64,000 bases of DNA from Beta vulgaris subsp. vulgaris (GCF_026745355.1 NC_079206.1:23208899-23272898); one strand, 5' to 3'. Shown: positions 24,801-36,433, counted from the stretch's first letter. Notes: a model not told the origin generated them from the sequence alone. Made by a program: numbers and translations.

Positions 24801-25349
24801 TTACGTATATAAGTTGGAATAATGTTTGGTGCAGGTGACTTCTTTAGCTCAAGAAAAGCATCCTGCTGTGACTGAACATTTACAGGCCTTAGCGGATGGC
24901 CCAGTCGTGTTGTAGCGACTATGAACAGCTACATGGTAAATGGTTGTTTGTTCCGCACAAAGGACAGTGAAATGGAAAGAGAGACACAAAACAGTGGGAT
25001 TGTTGTGTTGGGGGAAAATGATGTTGAATATTACGGTCTGCTGCGCGAAGTCATTGAAGTACAATACACAGGAGGAAATCGTGTCACTTTGTTCATGTGT
25101 GATTGGTGGGATGTTCATAGTCATGGGCGAGGAATAACTAAAGATTGCTTTGAATTCATGAGTGTCAATATTGGAAAGGTGTTGGGAAATGATCCCTACG
25201 TTTTAGCTTCACAAGTTGGGCAAGTGTACTATGTTCAGGACGTTACGAAGGCAAATTGGAAGGTTGTAGTGAAGGCAAACCCAAGGAACTTCTACGACAT
25301 TCCTGAAATACTTGTCCAAGATAGCATTGGGAAAACAACGAAAGTTTAA
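21878..25349 (+). pseudogene. TNP2-type CACTA transposase, frameshifted
   Basis: This is the CACTA transposase (TNP2 family). Order: N-terminal transposase-associated domain (21878-22130; WMLCKKNDPKYRTGVKKFLE, cysteines CPCVKCNN), the TNP2 core (22700-23400; PRLQRMFMS, MRWHSD, PRNVRLGLASDG-like block, PTCDSDT, YMCHRRFLP), HNLDVMHIEKNV at about 23570, a DUF4218-like part to about 24585 and a DUF4216-like part (24910-25300; NGCLFRTKDSE, FMCDWWDV). Introns follow GT-AG at 24585-24666 and near 24805-24835. Frameshifts fall near 22408 (G run), 22675 (A run), 24170 (one base lost) and 24900. The protein is therefore not made, though domains are well kept. The start is the first ATG of the domain frame. 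Confidence 0.85.
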
Positions 25350-25614
25350 TGCATTTGGCTTTTTTTTAAATTGATCCATTATAGGGATTTAATAATTCCA
25401 TTTATATTGATAGAGTTGTTAAACAATTTGTATTGAAATTTTTATGGTAGTTATTATAATTTGTCTGTTTGTTTGAAATTTATGGAATATCAACTTAGAT
25501 GTTTTTTACATTCTCTTTCGTGCTATTGAAATTTTTATGGTAGTTATCATAAATTGTCTGTTTGTTTGAGTAAGTAATGATAATGTTTTTTGTGAGCGTC
25601 ATTATTTTTGGTGT
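25350..25614 (+). other. Intergenic stretch between TNP2 and TNPA-like genes
   Basis: AT-rich with a short duplicated phrase (GAAATTTTTATGGTAGTTAT at about 25435 and 25528) followed both times by TTGTCTGTTTG. No coding potential. It may hold the TNPA-like promoter or first intron. Confidence 0.45.
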
Positions 25615-25974
25615 TGGGAGTTTTTCATGAAAATGTTGAAGGTCCAACAAATGAGTACGAAAAGCTGAGACTTCAAAGGATTGAAGCTAATAACACAAAG
25701 CTGGAGAATCTAGGTGTGAAGCGCATTATGGCTAGCATGAAGCAGAAGAAGGAGGTGAGTATGATCAAGAGTAAAGCTACCTTAGATGAAGATAGTGACT
25801 ACTCACCGGAGGATGATCTTTCGGATGATGGAAATGACGAGGAAGCCACTATTGCAAACAAGAAAAGGAAGGTATGTTGAGTTAGATTTTGAAATTTCTT
25901 TTTACTGATTGAGGTTGCATATGTGCTCTTAGTATTGTAAATGCCTTTTGGTATGTTCTTATTATGTGTGACAA

Positions 25975-26245
25975 GGAAGGGAGGACAGGGTAGGGAGGGT
26001 ATTGAGGCGGTGGGGAGTGGCTGTGAGAGGGCAGGGAGGGGTGGGTATAGTGTGTGCAGTGGCAGGGTAGGGTGGAGGTCTGTGCATGGGATGGGGGTGT
26101 GTGTGCAGGGGTTGTGGGAGGGGGGTGTGTGTTGTGGCAGGGTATGTGTGTCAGTGTGTGTGTGCAGGGGCTGTGGGAGGGGTGGGTATTAGTTTTGGCA
26201 GGGTAGGGAGGGTATTGAGGGGGTGGGGAGTGGCTGTGAGAGGTC
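25975..26245 (+). repeat. G-rich imperfect repeats in a TNPA-like intron
   Basis: The plus strand is strongly G-rich with many runs of three or more G, alternating with GTGTGTG. A phrase reading CAGGGTAGGGAGGGTATTGA followed by a G-rich continuation to GGCTGTGAGAGG occurs at about 25987-26031 and 26197-26243. Four closely spaced G runs make G-quadruplex formation likely on this strand. Frames across it are Gly/Val/Cys-rich nonsense. Confidence 0.7.
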
Positions 26246-26894
26246 ATTCTCTTTACATCATCTATATTTTGCTATTTGAATTGTTCTCTTCCCCTCCCCC
26301 TTCCTTAGACGAAAGTCAACCCTTTATTTTGCTAATGAATTTCAAATGCTTTCTTTTTCTTATACGAAACAAAATGGCAGGCACATAACCAAGACTGTGC
26401 AAATAAGGGGACGAAAAGGAACTTCATTTTACCGGGTGCAATCGGCTCTTTGTTGACGCAGAGCAAAAACGTGCAAGGGAAAGGAAACAAAGGGGGAAAT
26501 GTGCAGCTAACAGCAGCCCTCAAAGTCATACAGAAAGGTTCACCTTTTAAACCATACTCATTCCATTTATGAAAGTCATTAGATTTAGTTTCATTCTAAT
26601 ATCTTAGTTGCGAAATAACTGCAATACAGCGATCAATAGTCAACAGGAGGCGGAAGTTCAAGACAAGATGGACTTCGATGAAGGTATAGTAGTCCATATG
26701 TATAAATATAGGATTTAGTAACAGAATACCTATGACAAATGAACTTATGTACTTCTAGGCATTATAGTGTCTGAGATTGTTTAATTTCTTTACAGAAATG
26801 AAAGAGTCCGATGAAATTGGGAAGGCTGATGTGGGAGATAGTGAATTTCATGAGCGAGAAAGTGATGGAATCAATGCAAGGGAATCCCAAAAAG

Positions 26895-28405
26895 CACTAG
26901 TAGAATAAATGCTATTTGCTGCGGTGATATTGCTGCGGTTTTACCTATAAGCAGCAATATAACACGCAAAAAGAAAAAAAAAATTAAAATTGACAATATT
27001 GCTGCGGTTCCCGCCCAAAACCGCAGCAATATTGTATAACAGATACTTTTTAAAATAAAGTGGGGCCTTAAACAATAAATATTGCTGCGGTTTCCACGTA
27101 GGACCGCAGCAATATATTAAAAAAAAAGTTATTTTAATATATTGCTGCGGTCCTACGTGGAAACCGCAGCAATATTAGCTGGCAAAAAATTAGGGTTTTA
27201 TAATATTACGAGAGGTCAGTTTCCTCACGCTCTCTATCGCTCCTCTTTAGATCTCATTTCTCTCTCTTCACCCATCAACCTTCCTCTCCTCTCTCCTCTC
27301 TCCTCTCTCCTCTCTCATCTCCCATCTCCTCTCACAGTCGTTCTTCTTCCGGTCTTCTCACAATCGCTCGACCGTCGTTCGCCAGCCTTCGTGGTCGCCG
27401 TCGACCATCAGCCTTCGTTCGTTCTATCGGTCGTCGTCGACCGTTCGTTCGTCGCTCGCCAGAAAACAAGAAGAATCATTCGTGGGTTCGTTCATTCTCG
27501 ACGCTGATGCTCTCTTTCTCTCTCTTTTCTCTCTTTCGTCGTTCTCGGCTCTACTGAACTCGTGGTGGTGGTGTTTCTCGCGCCGCTTTCATTCTCCTCT
27601 TCGCCGGTCGATCTATCGACACGAATGCTTGTTTTTCGTCTCTGGTGCCTCCAACTGGTATGTTATTTGTTGATGATTACGATTGTGAGAAATCTTGATT
27701 AGGTTTTTAGTTTTTGCGTTGATTGTGTTGCTGATTACGATTTGTTGAATTTTATTTTCAGATCTAGTTGCGTTGATTACGATTTGTCGAGTGCTGAGGA
27801 GGTTTTAGTTGCGTTAGACTTGACCCTTGGAAGACTTGCTCGTCGGCCTCGCTGAATTCGTTCCATCTCTAGATTTTGTTTTGTTTTTTCTGCATTTTTA
27901 TGTTTTAAGATTCAATATGATGTTATTGGATTTTGTGTATCATTTATGTTTTTGAATTTTGTGTATCTTTTCTGTTTTTGGATATTTTTTCTTTTGAATC
28001 TCTTTTCTTTTGTATCTTTTCTTATGATGCTAGTTTCGAAACTGGTATCTCAATTATTTGATAAATTTGAATTTGTTGTGTTTTATTTTTTTTTTCAGTA
28101 TTTTTATTTGTCAAATTTGATGATAAAACGCAAAAAAAAAAAAAAAATTTTTTGCCTATACAAGTACATATTGCTGCGGTTTTCACTAAAAAACTGCAGC
28201 AATATGTCTAGTTTTTTATTATTAACTACAAAATATTGCTGCGGTTTGGTCTTTAAAACCGCAGCAATATTTCTTTATATTGCTGCGGTTTAAAACCGCA
28301 GCAATATTATTAATACCTATTGCTGCGCCCTTAATTGCTGCGCGCCCTAATCCGCAGCAATAGGGCACTTTTTAACCGCAGCAAATAGCCTTTATTCTAC
28401 TAGTG
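26895..28405. mobile_element. Small non-autonomous CACTA element, copy 1
   Basis: Ends are CACTAGTAGAATAAATGC (26895) and its inverted match ending TTTATTCTACTAGTG (28405). AAG flanks both sides (26892-26894 and 28406-28408), the 3-bp duplication expected of CACTA elements. Subterminal regions are packed with ATTGCTGCGGTTTT and its complement. The middle holds a CT-rich tract (27240-27330), a GC-richer stretch with CGTTCGTCGTCG phrases and T-rich intron-like sequence with TTTTCAG before GATCTAG (27757-27768). It has no transposase. It sits in an exon of the TNPA-like gene, whose frame resumes after one copy of AAG. Confidence 0.92.
27078..27176. repeat. Perfect 45-bp inverted repeat in the small CACTA element
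   Basis: Arms 27078-27122 and 27132-27176 are exact reverse complements by base-by-base reading, with a 9-base A-rich loop. Each arm contains two copies of the GCTGCGG / CCGCAGC subterminal motif around a CCACGTAGGA centre. A transcript across it would fold into a long hairpin. Confidence 0.9.
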
Positions 28406-30359
28406 AAGCAATTGACCAAGAAGGTTTGTTTAAAGAGCCGTTGCCGGTTCTTTCCTTTTTTTTGATTGACGAATGTGTTAGCTTCCAACAGAGTTGATTT
28501 GATCATGTAAAGTGTGTTTTTTGACGGAAAATTGAAATTTGGGTCAGATGGCTCTATGGAAAAAAAAGGCGAAAGCATGCTAACAGGAGAAAAGGAGGCA
28601 TCTAACGAAACAAGTATGGATTGGCTCATTTATTTAAAGACATACCCTAAGCCTATTTTTTAAAGACAATATTTATTTTTATTCAAATTACACATGTCAG
28701 GAAATGGAAAACGAAGAAGTCATATAAAACCAAAACACCAAGAGGTCCTACAAGAAATTTACAACTGGCTAAAATGAGACCCGGTGAGAAGATAAAGGTA
28801 GATTTTGATGTTAGTGGTCAACCAATAGGTGTCAACAGAGCTAAGCTGTCAAGTTACTGTGGTTCCCTCGTCAGAGATCCTCTGAATGCGCCACTTTATC
28901 GTATTCAGAATTTTCACAAGTTCCACAAGAGAATAAAGAGAAGATGTGGAAGCTCATTTTGGTAGAACAATACTTCCACAAGCATTGATAATTCTTTAAT
29001 ATCTTTTAGGAACTTTATTTTCTAATTAGAACATTTCTCATGTGCAGGACAAATTTGATATTGGGCTGGATGATGTTAAAGATCAAGATGAACGTGAAAA
29101 GAAAATAAAAGATAAGAGGAAGTATATCATGACATCTTTGAACAAGAAGTATCGGAATTTTCGTGCACGTTTGAAAAGAGAATATTATGACAGTGAAGAA
29201 AATGATGACGACAGACTGAAAGAAGATAATAGGCCCCCAAGTGTTGACGAAAAAGACTGGGAGTGGCTTGTATCATACTTTGGCACTCCAGACTTTCAGG
29301 TTAATGCACCCTTGTACATTGCATAGATTTCTTTATTTATTTTCAATTTTTATCATTTCACACAATTCTAATTTGTTTATATTTGAATTTAATAGAAAAA
29401 GAGTCGCAGAAACATTGAGAATAGGTCATACCTTGATGCCGGACATACGGCAGGAACAAAAAGTTTTGCACAAAAAGCACAAGATATGGTAACGCGTGTT
29501 CTTTCACCATTCCTGTCCTAATTTTTGGAATAGTTACTTAGGTTTATTGTTTGCCATTCCTTCAGTTTGAACGTGACAAGGTAATGCCAGGATTATTGGA
29601 ATTGTACGAGGAGACTCATACTAGAAGCGACAAAACACCTGTAACTCAATCGGCACAGGACACCATGGTAATGATTATTCAAACTGGATTTTTTTTGGTT
29701 GTATTTGAAAGTATATTCCTACTTGACAAGATCTTCTCCCGTTACTGCAGAATGAAATTAAGCAGCTAGTTGAGCAACGAAACAATTTGGGAACAAAAAT
29801 GACTGATGAAGAAATCTATGCAACAATTAAGCCAAAACGCAAGCCAAGTGCACGTGATCGACAAAAAGGGATAAGTCCCTCAGTGACATCATTATTTGGG
29901 TCATTTAGTGAAGGAGAAAAGTTTCGCAAAGAGGCTGAAGCATCCAAAAATGAAGCTAGTGAGGCAAAGAAGGAAGCAAACGAGGTAAAGGAGAAGAACG
30001 AAGCTCTAAGTAATACAGTGAGAGGCCTCGAAAAGAAATCTAGACTTATGGAACGCGCCCTAGAAGCCTTCATGAATTTGGCTGGATACAACATGTCCGA
30101 CCTCAATATGGATGCGGTATGTCATAGATTATACCTTCAATTTAATGCAAAACAGATTAACACATGTGCATTATTAACAATTACAAATATTAACAGTGGA
30201 CCGATGAAGAGGATGAGGAAGAGCTAATTCAAAAGTCTGAGAAAAACACAATGATGTTGAAGATTAAAGATATTTGTTAGATATCAGTATTAGAGGTGAC
30301 CAAGGTTTCTCCTTATCTTTTCTTTTTTAAAAAAAATCATTGGTGACTCTATAATAATG

Positions 30360-30515
30360 GTTATTCTGCTACGTTGTTGTTCTGCTGCTATGCTGCTGTT
30401 GTTCTGCTCCTATGCTGCTATGCTACTGTTGTTCTGCTGCTGCTATGCTACTGTTGTTCTGCTGCTGCTGCTATGCTGCTGTTCTGCTGCTGCTGGTCTG
30501 CTGTTGTTGTTCTGC
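30360..30515 (-). repeat. TGC/TGT triplet tract in copia-A gag
   Basis: The plus strand is a run of TGCTGC, TATGC and TGTTGT triplets. On the minus strand it encodes Gln, Ala and Ser repeats at the end of the copia-A gag half. It lies exactly at the junction with CACTA-1. Confidence 0.75.
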
Positions 30516-31630
30516 TGTCAGGCAAGTCTTCTTCTTCGTCTGTTTTTGCCATGAGACATAAGTGTGCTATCTCCTCTTCTGGTTGTTCCTGCTCCTCGTT
30601 TGAGTCAGATTCTCCCCAAGCGGCTACCATGGCCCTTCTCATATCAACTTTTGAGAAAGGTTTTTGTTGTTCCTTTCCATTCTCCTTGTACTTGCCTTTG
30701 CCTTTTTCATTTTGCCAGAGAGGGCATTCTTTTATGAAGTGATCCGGACTTCCACACTTGTGACAGCTTAACTTTCCAGGCTTTTTCAAGTTCTTCCCTT
30801 TGTAGTTCTTGCTGAAGAACTTTTTGAATCTTTTCACGATCAGTGCTGCTTCTTCATCATCAGTATCTGAATCCTCCAGATCATCGGACTTGAGAGCCAA
30901 GGCCTTAGGTCTATTTGAGTCAACTTCATGAGTTCCTAGATGGATTTCATGAGTTAACAAGGAACCGAAAAGTTGCTCGATATTGAATGTGGTGAAATCT
31001 TTAGTTTCGAGCAAGGCAGTGACCTTTGCCATCCATTTTTTATCCTGAGGAAGACTTCGTAGAACTTTACGTACTTGTTCCTCGGGGGTGATGATCTTTC
31101 CTAGAGATTCAAGCTCATTTATGATGTTGGAGAATCTTGTGAGCATCTCTTGAACAGACTCCTTAGGTTTCATTTGAAATAGCTCATATTTGTGCATGAG
31201 CATGTCAATCTTCGATCGCTTGACTTCGCTTGTTCCTTCATGAGTAACTTGAAGAAGTTCCCACATTTGCTTAGCTGACTTGCATCCCATGATTCGGTTC
31301 GTGGGGACCAAGACCACAATGAAGAATTTTCTTCGCCAAGTTGTTCATCTCCATTTTGTCGAAGTCATCTTTATCAAATTTGGAGAGAGGTTTAGGGATG
31401 TCTTCACCTTTTTCATTTTTCTCTATGACTTCGAAGTCACCAATCTCTATTACTCTCCAAACTTGATAGTTTTTGGCCTTGATGAAGATTTTCATACGAT
31501 TCTTCCAGTATGGGTAATACTTGCCATTAAACATGGTGGACGCTGAGTTGAGTAACCTTCTTCCAATCTTTCTCCTGATGTGTTCATCGTTTCCAGGAAC
31601 TAGCTCCTCAGTGTTAACTGATTTTGGAGG
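30363..31630 (-). pseudogene. Copia-A gag, amino-terminal part
   Basis: Minus strand. The capsid region begins near 31540 (MFNGKYYPYWKNRMKIF) and continues into a UBN2-type gag core: SAKQMWELLQVTHEGT, RFSNIINELESLG and VRKVLRSLP. A zinc knuckle CHKCGSPDHFIKEC (CX2CX4HX4C) lies at about 30729-30770, followed by an acidic tail and the Gln/Ala run. The frame changes once near 31300, so it is broken even in this half. Gag would form the particle around copia RNA. The remaining gag tail is at 13700-14230. Confidence 0.82.
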
Positions 31631-31636
31631 AACTAG

Positions 31637-31648
31637 GCTCTGATACCA
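31637..31648 (-). promoter_or_regulatory. Primer-binding site of copia-A
   Basis: On the minus strand it reads TGGTATCAGAGC, complementary to the 3' end of initiator methionine tRNA, the usual primer for plant copia elements. It stands two bases from the inner edge of the LTR. Confidence 0.92.
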
Positions 31649-31650
31649 AT

Positions 31651-32819
31651 TGTTAGTCTTGGACGAACACTTAAGCAACTACAAGAGGGGGGGGTGAATT
31701 GTAGTTGGAGAGATTTTCAAACTTTTTGCGGAAATAAAAGAATGAATAAGTAAGAAGGAACTAATTGCACGAATAAAGAAAGAACTAGGAACAGAGATTT
31801 TTACAAGGAAAACTTCCTAGCCCAATAGGAAGAAAAACCTTGACCACTAGGGATTTTGCTCAATTCTCTTCAATCACTTTTAGGCCAAAAGACTCTCTTT
31901 TGTACAACCTAAACTTGGACCAACTCTATTCCTCTAGGAACTTGTTCCTAGTCAGCCTGTTCCCCCTGAAGAGTTGACTTCTCCCTTGACTTCACTCAAA
32001 GTCTTTTCTCTTTCTCTCTTCTCTTTCTCTTTCTCTCTTTCTCTCAAGAATGATTACTGATTTAGATTCTCTCAACCCAATCTATAATACATCAATGTCT
32101 AAGAAGAAGAAAAACCGAGCAAACTTTCACTAAGAATATTACATAAAAATTCTGAAAGTTTTCCTAAAAGATCATTACAAACATCTATTTGTAGAGACCT
32201 ATTTACTTGATTTCTTCTCCACGAACTTCTCCATGTTCTTCTCCATGAACACACGTCCTCTTAGCCACTTCTCCATTTTGTCCGTTGTAATCTATCCGTT
32301 GGCAGTTGAGTTTGTTGGGCTTCCACGATCTTCTCCATGATCTCAGCCACTTCTCCATTATCACACGCCTTACATATAGTTAGGTTGTTGTGGTTCCTAA
32401 ATTCTAGGAACTACCTCAACGTTCACTTGGTTGGTGACGTTGCTTAGGTTAATGATTTGCGGCTCCATATTTCTAGGAAAACATCAATGCTGCGCATACA
32501 TTTCACTAAACAAGATATTATGGAATCTTCATATATTTCATTAGTTATCACCATAATATAAATTGGATAACACAAGTAAATAATAAATAATTTTAAACTT
32601 GATTAAATATTTAATCAAACCTTCATAAAATATTTACCATTTAATTTGTGAACCTTAAAAACATTTATCCGTATTAAAACTAGACAAATAAAATAAATAA
32701 AAACAAACTAGAGAACTAGAACTAAGACATAAACAAGTTACTTCTAACAAGGAACCTAAAAACCGAAATAAACTAATAAAACATTAATTATATGTCATTA
32801 TCAAAATAGTGAAATAACA
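31651..32819 (-). repeat. 5' LTR of copia-A (1169 bp)
   Basis: In plus-strand reading it runs TGTTAGTCTTGG to AAATAACA, so the element strand ends in TG...CA form. The solo LTR at 34967-36111 is the same sequence with modest divergence, which fixes both ends. The inner edge meets the primer-binding site. Outer flank is GAGCA (32820-32824); its partner would be beyond the missing 3' LTR. A CT-rich microsatellite-like run lies at 32007-32045. Confidence 0.88.
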
Positions 32820-34966
32820 GAGCACCTGCCAATCAATCACTGAAAATAAGTGCTAACATTGTTTCAAGTATTAGCAGATATGACCTACAATAATTTGACT
32901 GTAATTAGTTCTGACTTCTGAGTAGTAACCATTTTAGCACCTCAAATCAATGCAGCTATGTAGGTGATGGTTGAGTTGCTGGTCCCTAGGCCAGAGTGGA
33001 GCCTCACTGTTCTGAACGACGCGCAAGGTGGTTTTGTGATATGGCCATGTGCTTGGGTGCGATTTTCAGATAAGGTAAAATATGTGCTATATCCTCCTAA
33101 TGATTATTTCAACTATGTTCTTTTTGTGTAATGGTGTCTTTTCTTAAACAGGCTTTGAAGAAAAAAAAACAGAATCGGCCAAAAAAGTGAAGAATTTGGA
33201 TGCGGGCAAAGAGAGTTTGCAAGACAGCAGATCAAAAGAGAATGAGGTGCACTCAAAAGCTAATAATAACAAGACGGATTCACAACCTAAGAGTGTACTA
33301 GTTGTAGGAAAGATTTCATCTAAGGGCTCATATCCTGATGTGAATCCGAAAGGAACTCCACTTGTGTGTGAAAAAGTGCTCCAATCTCTTAGCAAGTCAT
33401 GTTCTTGGCTACATGCTCGTATTACCAACTTGCCTGATTCCTCCCCAATAAAGGTTGATTTGGAGAAATCTCAATTCCACTACTTAGATGACGATTCAAC
33501 TACTTGGATATATAAAGTGGATATTTGTGAGTTCCTCTCCGGCGAGATGTTAAATGTATTTATATTACAAGTCTTCATGAGGTGATCTAATAAAAATAAC
33601 TACTTTTATATTTTGTTGGTTGTTGACGATTTTCAATCTAAATTAACTAAATCTTCTTTTAGTGCACTTTACGAAGATTTACTTGGATGTGATTCTGTTT
33701 CAAAAGTTGGGTGGTTATGTCCACAAGAGATTCGTGGTGACAATTGCTTGAAGAACCATGCTGAATCGAGTGAGTACGTTGAAAGGAGTATTACCACATG
33801 TGTTCGATCTAAAGATAACTATATCATTGCCCCATACCTTGAAGAGTATGTTTTAGTACCTAGTTGATAATGTCTTTTCATAATACTATTTTGGATAACT
33901 ATTGTTGGTATACATATGATTGTCGAACTTAATTTTTTGTTGTAGTCTCCATTGGATGCTCTTGGTAATATCTCCTTCAACTCACACAATATACCATTTT
34001 GATTCTATGCGTCAAGAACCACCCCGAGGCTTACTAATCAAAAGCATATTGAATAGGTATTGTTTTATTTTCATTTCCTTTTGTTCTTTATTAACATCAT
34101 AACATTGTAACTATTATAATATGTGGTATTGTAGTGTGATGAAAAGATTACGTGGACGTGGTCCAAGAAGAGCCACACTTCCTCAATGGAAATCAGTGAA
34201 GGTAAATGATTTTGATTGTCCTATCTTTAAGTTATTAGTTTCCCTAATTTTATTGAACGTCGTGTTGAGAATTATTTTTTTGAAATAATTTTGAATTTAG
34301 TGCGCACAACAACAAGATGGAGTTGCTTGCGGCTATTACGTGATGAGGTTTATGTTCGATATTTGTTGCACGGAAGTTGTTGATCTTGAGAAGGTTCGTA
34401 ACATTCCCTCCCCATATAAACTACGACTTAGTTTCATCCTAATTAGTCCTTAAACAACTTATTAGACTCATCTATTCAAGCTATTTTAGTTAAAAATTCC
34501 TAATTAATATGTAGGTACCTTGTATATATCCTATACACCTATCAACTATTAGAATAATACCTGTACTATGTCCCTTATGAGTTATGATCATGAATCCTAC
34601 CACATCATAATTCATAATATTCAATTTGGATTAGTATGACCCTCGATTTGCATCATTATTGATAACCAAAATACGTCATATTCTTAATGATTGGGTTTAA
34701 CCTCACATAAGAGCAACCAATGGCCATGCATTTATTCCTGCACATGCGAAAATAGTTAGAAGAATGGTCCACAACTACAAAGTTCTATCTATTTGCCAGC
34801 TTCACCTGTGTTTCACACTTAGCTTCATGACAAAATAAGATTCAGAAAAGGGTGAAAAGAGACGAGAAACAAGAACAATTATATGTTCAATAATGGTTAT
34901 TTTTAACATAAGGTCCAAACAATCTTTTGCGTATTTGTATTTTTAGGTCAATTTCATTAATGCTCT

Positions 34967-36111
34967 TGTTAGTCTTGGACGAACACTTAAGCAACTACAA
35001 GAGGGGGGGTGAATTGTAGTTGGAGAGATTTTCAAACTTTTTGCGGAAATAAACGAATGATTGAATAAGAGAGAAATAATTGCATGAAATAAGAAATAAC
35101 TAGGAACACGAGATTTTTACAAGGAAAACTTCCTAGGCTCAATAGGAAGAAAAACCTTGACCACGAGGGATTTTGACTCAATTCTCTTTAATAACTTTTA
35201 GGCCAAAAGACTCTCTTTTGTACAACCTAAACTTGGACCAACTCTGTTCCTCTAGGAACTTGTTCCCTGTCAGCCTGTTCCCCCTGAACAGTTGACTTCT
35301 CCCTTGACTTCACTCAAAGTCTTTTCTCTTTCTCTTTTTCTCTCAAAATGATTACAGACTTAGATTCACTCAACCCAATCTATAATACATCAATTTCTAA
35401 GAAGAAGAAAACCGAATGTACTTTCACTAAGAATATTACATAAAATTCTGAAAGTATATTTAATAAGATCATTACAAAACTCTATTTGTAGGGACCTTTC
35501 TTCTCGAGTTCTTCTCCACGATCTTCTCCAAGATCTTCTCCATTATCACACGTAGTTTCAGCCACTTCTCCACAATATGTCCATTGTGATAATTCCGTTG
35601 GCAGTTGGGCTTCCTTAAACTTAGCCACTTCTCCACATTCACACGCCTTATAAATAGATTAGTTGTTGTGGTTCCTAAAATGTAGGAGCTACCTTAACGA
35701 TCTATTTTTAAGCGCATGCTTAGGTTAGTGTTTGGCGGCTCCTAGATTGTAGGAAAACCAAAGATGCTGCACACACTAACTAAACAAAATATTATGAAAA
35801 CTTAATATATTAAATTTGTTACCTCCATAATATTAACTGAATATCACAAATAAGGTATAAACAACTTAATCTTGATTAAACTCCTAATCAATTCTTCAGA
35901 AGTTATTTAACATGTTATTCGTGAAATCTAAAGATAAATAAACTAATTAAAACTAAAAGAATAAATCTAACAAAATAAGATAAACAAAACAGGAAAAATA
36001 AATCTAAGACATATGAAATTACTTCTAACAAAATAAACTAAAAACCGGACTTAATAAACTAAAATCACGTAAACTGTAATTATATGTCATTATCAAAATA
36101 GTGAAATAACA
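34967..36111 (-). repeat. Solo LTR of the copia-A family
   Basis: The sequence runs TGTTAGTCTTGG to AAATAACA and matches 31651-32819 throughout. GCTCT is present on both sides (34962-34966 and 36112-36116), a 5-bp target duplication. No internal element sequence is attached, so an element inserted here and its LTRs later recombined. It lies in the last intron of the protease gene. Confidence 0.93.
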
Positions 36112-36433
36112 GCTCTTTTTTACATTGCCTCTATTCAAGCTTACATGAAGAAAACAAAAGAACATGGCTAACAAAGAGACAACTTCCAGATTAAACTCGT
36201 CTCCACTAATCAGAAAGACCTGTAAATTTTCTTTTGCTTTGAGTTTACTATTGACCCAATGGTTCACATTCTCTGGTGTTTATCAGTATGGCATACAAGT
36301 AGTTCACGCACTATTAAAGATTATTATTCTAGAGTTATATACTTTTTTATTTTATGGTTGTTTCTTCTGGTTGAGCATCAGCAAATTTGCAGTCAAAAGT
36401 TTGTAAATAAGATTGGAATGCTCATCCCTTCAA

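Larger units (their letters stand above)
25615..30280 (+). pseudogene. TNPA-like (Transposase_24, Ptta/En/Spm) gene, interrupted
   Basis: Multi-exon plus-strand gene of the plant Transposase_24 family, thought to bind subterminal repeats. Pieces: EYEKLRLQRIEANNTKLENL (about 25652) with an acidic tail; 26378-26537; 26800-26894 continuing at 28409 after the inserted small CACTA; a domain exon at 28711-28960 (GQPIGVNRAKLSSYCG) that loses frame near 28925; 29048-29300 (SLNKKYRNFRARLKREYYD, DWEWLVSYF); 29571-29660 (LYEETHTRSDKTPV); 29750-30116 with a coiled coil of Ala, Glu and Lys (29920-30050); the last exon ends in a TAG at 30280. It cannot be translated whole because of the frameshift and the 1.5 kb insertion. 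Confidence 0.75.
14231..30359 (+). mobile_element. CACTA-1: En/Spm-type DNA transposon with TNP2 and TNPA-like genes
   Basis: The left end is CACTACAAAAAAA at 14231, followed by 600 bases of subterminal repeats. Inside are a TNP2 transposase gene and a TNPA-like gene, both plus strand. The right end is placed at 30359 because the three bases on both sides are GTT (14228-14230 and 30360-30362) and copia-A gag resumes there. The right terminus is degenerate (its reverse complement starts CATTATTATAGAG) and only about 80 bases follow the TNPA stop, so the right subterminal region may have been lost. The 3-bp duplication and the gene pair are as known for CACTA elements. Confidence 0.65.
9973..32819 (-). 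mobile_element. Copia-A: Ty1/copia element split by a CACTA insertion
   Basis: Minus-strand parts read in order from the right: 5' LTR (31651-32819), primer-binding site (31637-31648), gag (30363-31630), then, beyond the 16 kb of CACTA-1, gag tail, protease, integrase, reverse transcriptase and RNase H (14230 down to about 10386). The two halves share orientation, and the gag tail missing from the right half begins exactly where the left half stops. The halves are flanked by the same GTT (14228-14230 and 30360-30362). The 3' LTR is absent; the Athila element adjoins at 9972, so the rest is probably left of the window. Joining the halves is inference. Confidence 0.72.

Noticed and set aside
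26086..26388. Gly/Val/Cys-rich plus-strand frames and a His/Pro-rich minus-strand frame
   Set aside because: Translation of the G-rich intron repeat.
30357..30742. Cys/Leu-rich plus-strand frame
   Set aside because: Antisense of the Gln/Ala tract and zinc-knuckle region of copia-A gag.
10386..32819. The copia halves as two unrelated elements
   Set aside because: Same strand, non-overlapping parts, and GTT at both junctions favour one split element.
34128..34140. TTGTAGTG as a possible right terminus for CACTA-1
   Set aside because: It is the splice acceptor and exon start of the protease gene, with no T-rich terminus or subterminal repeats.
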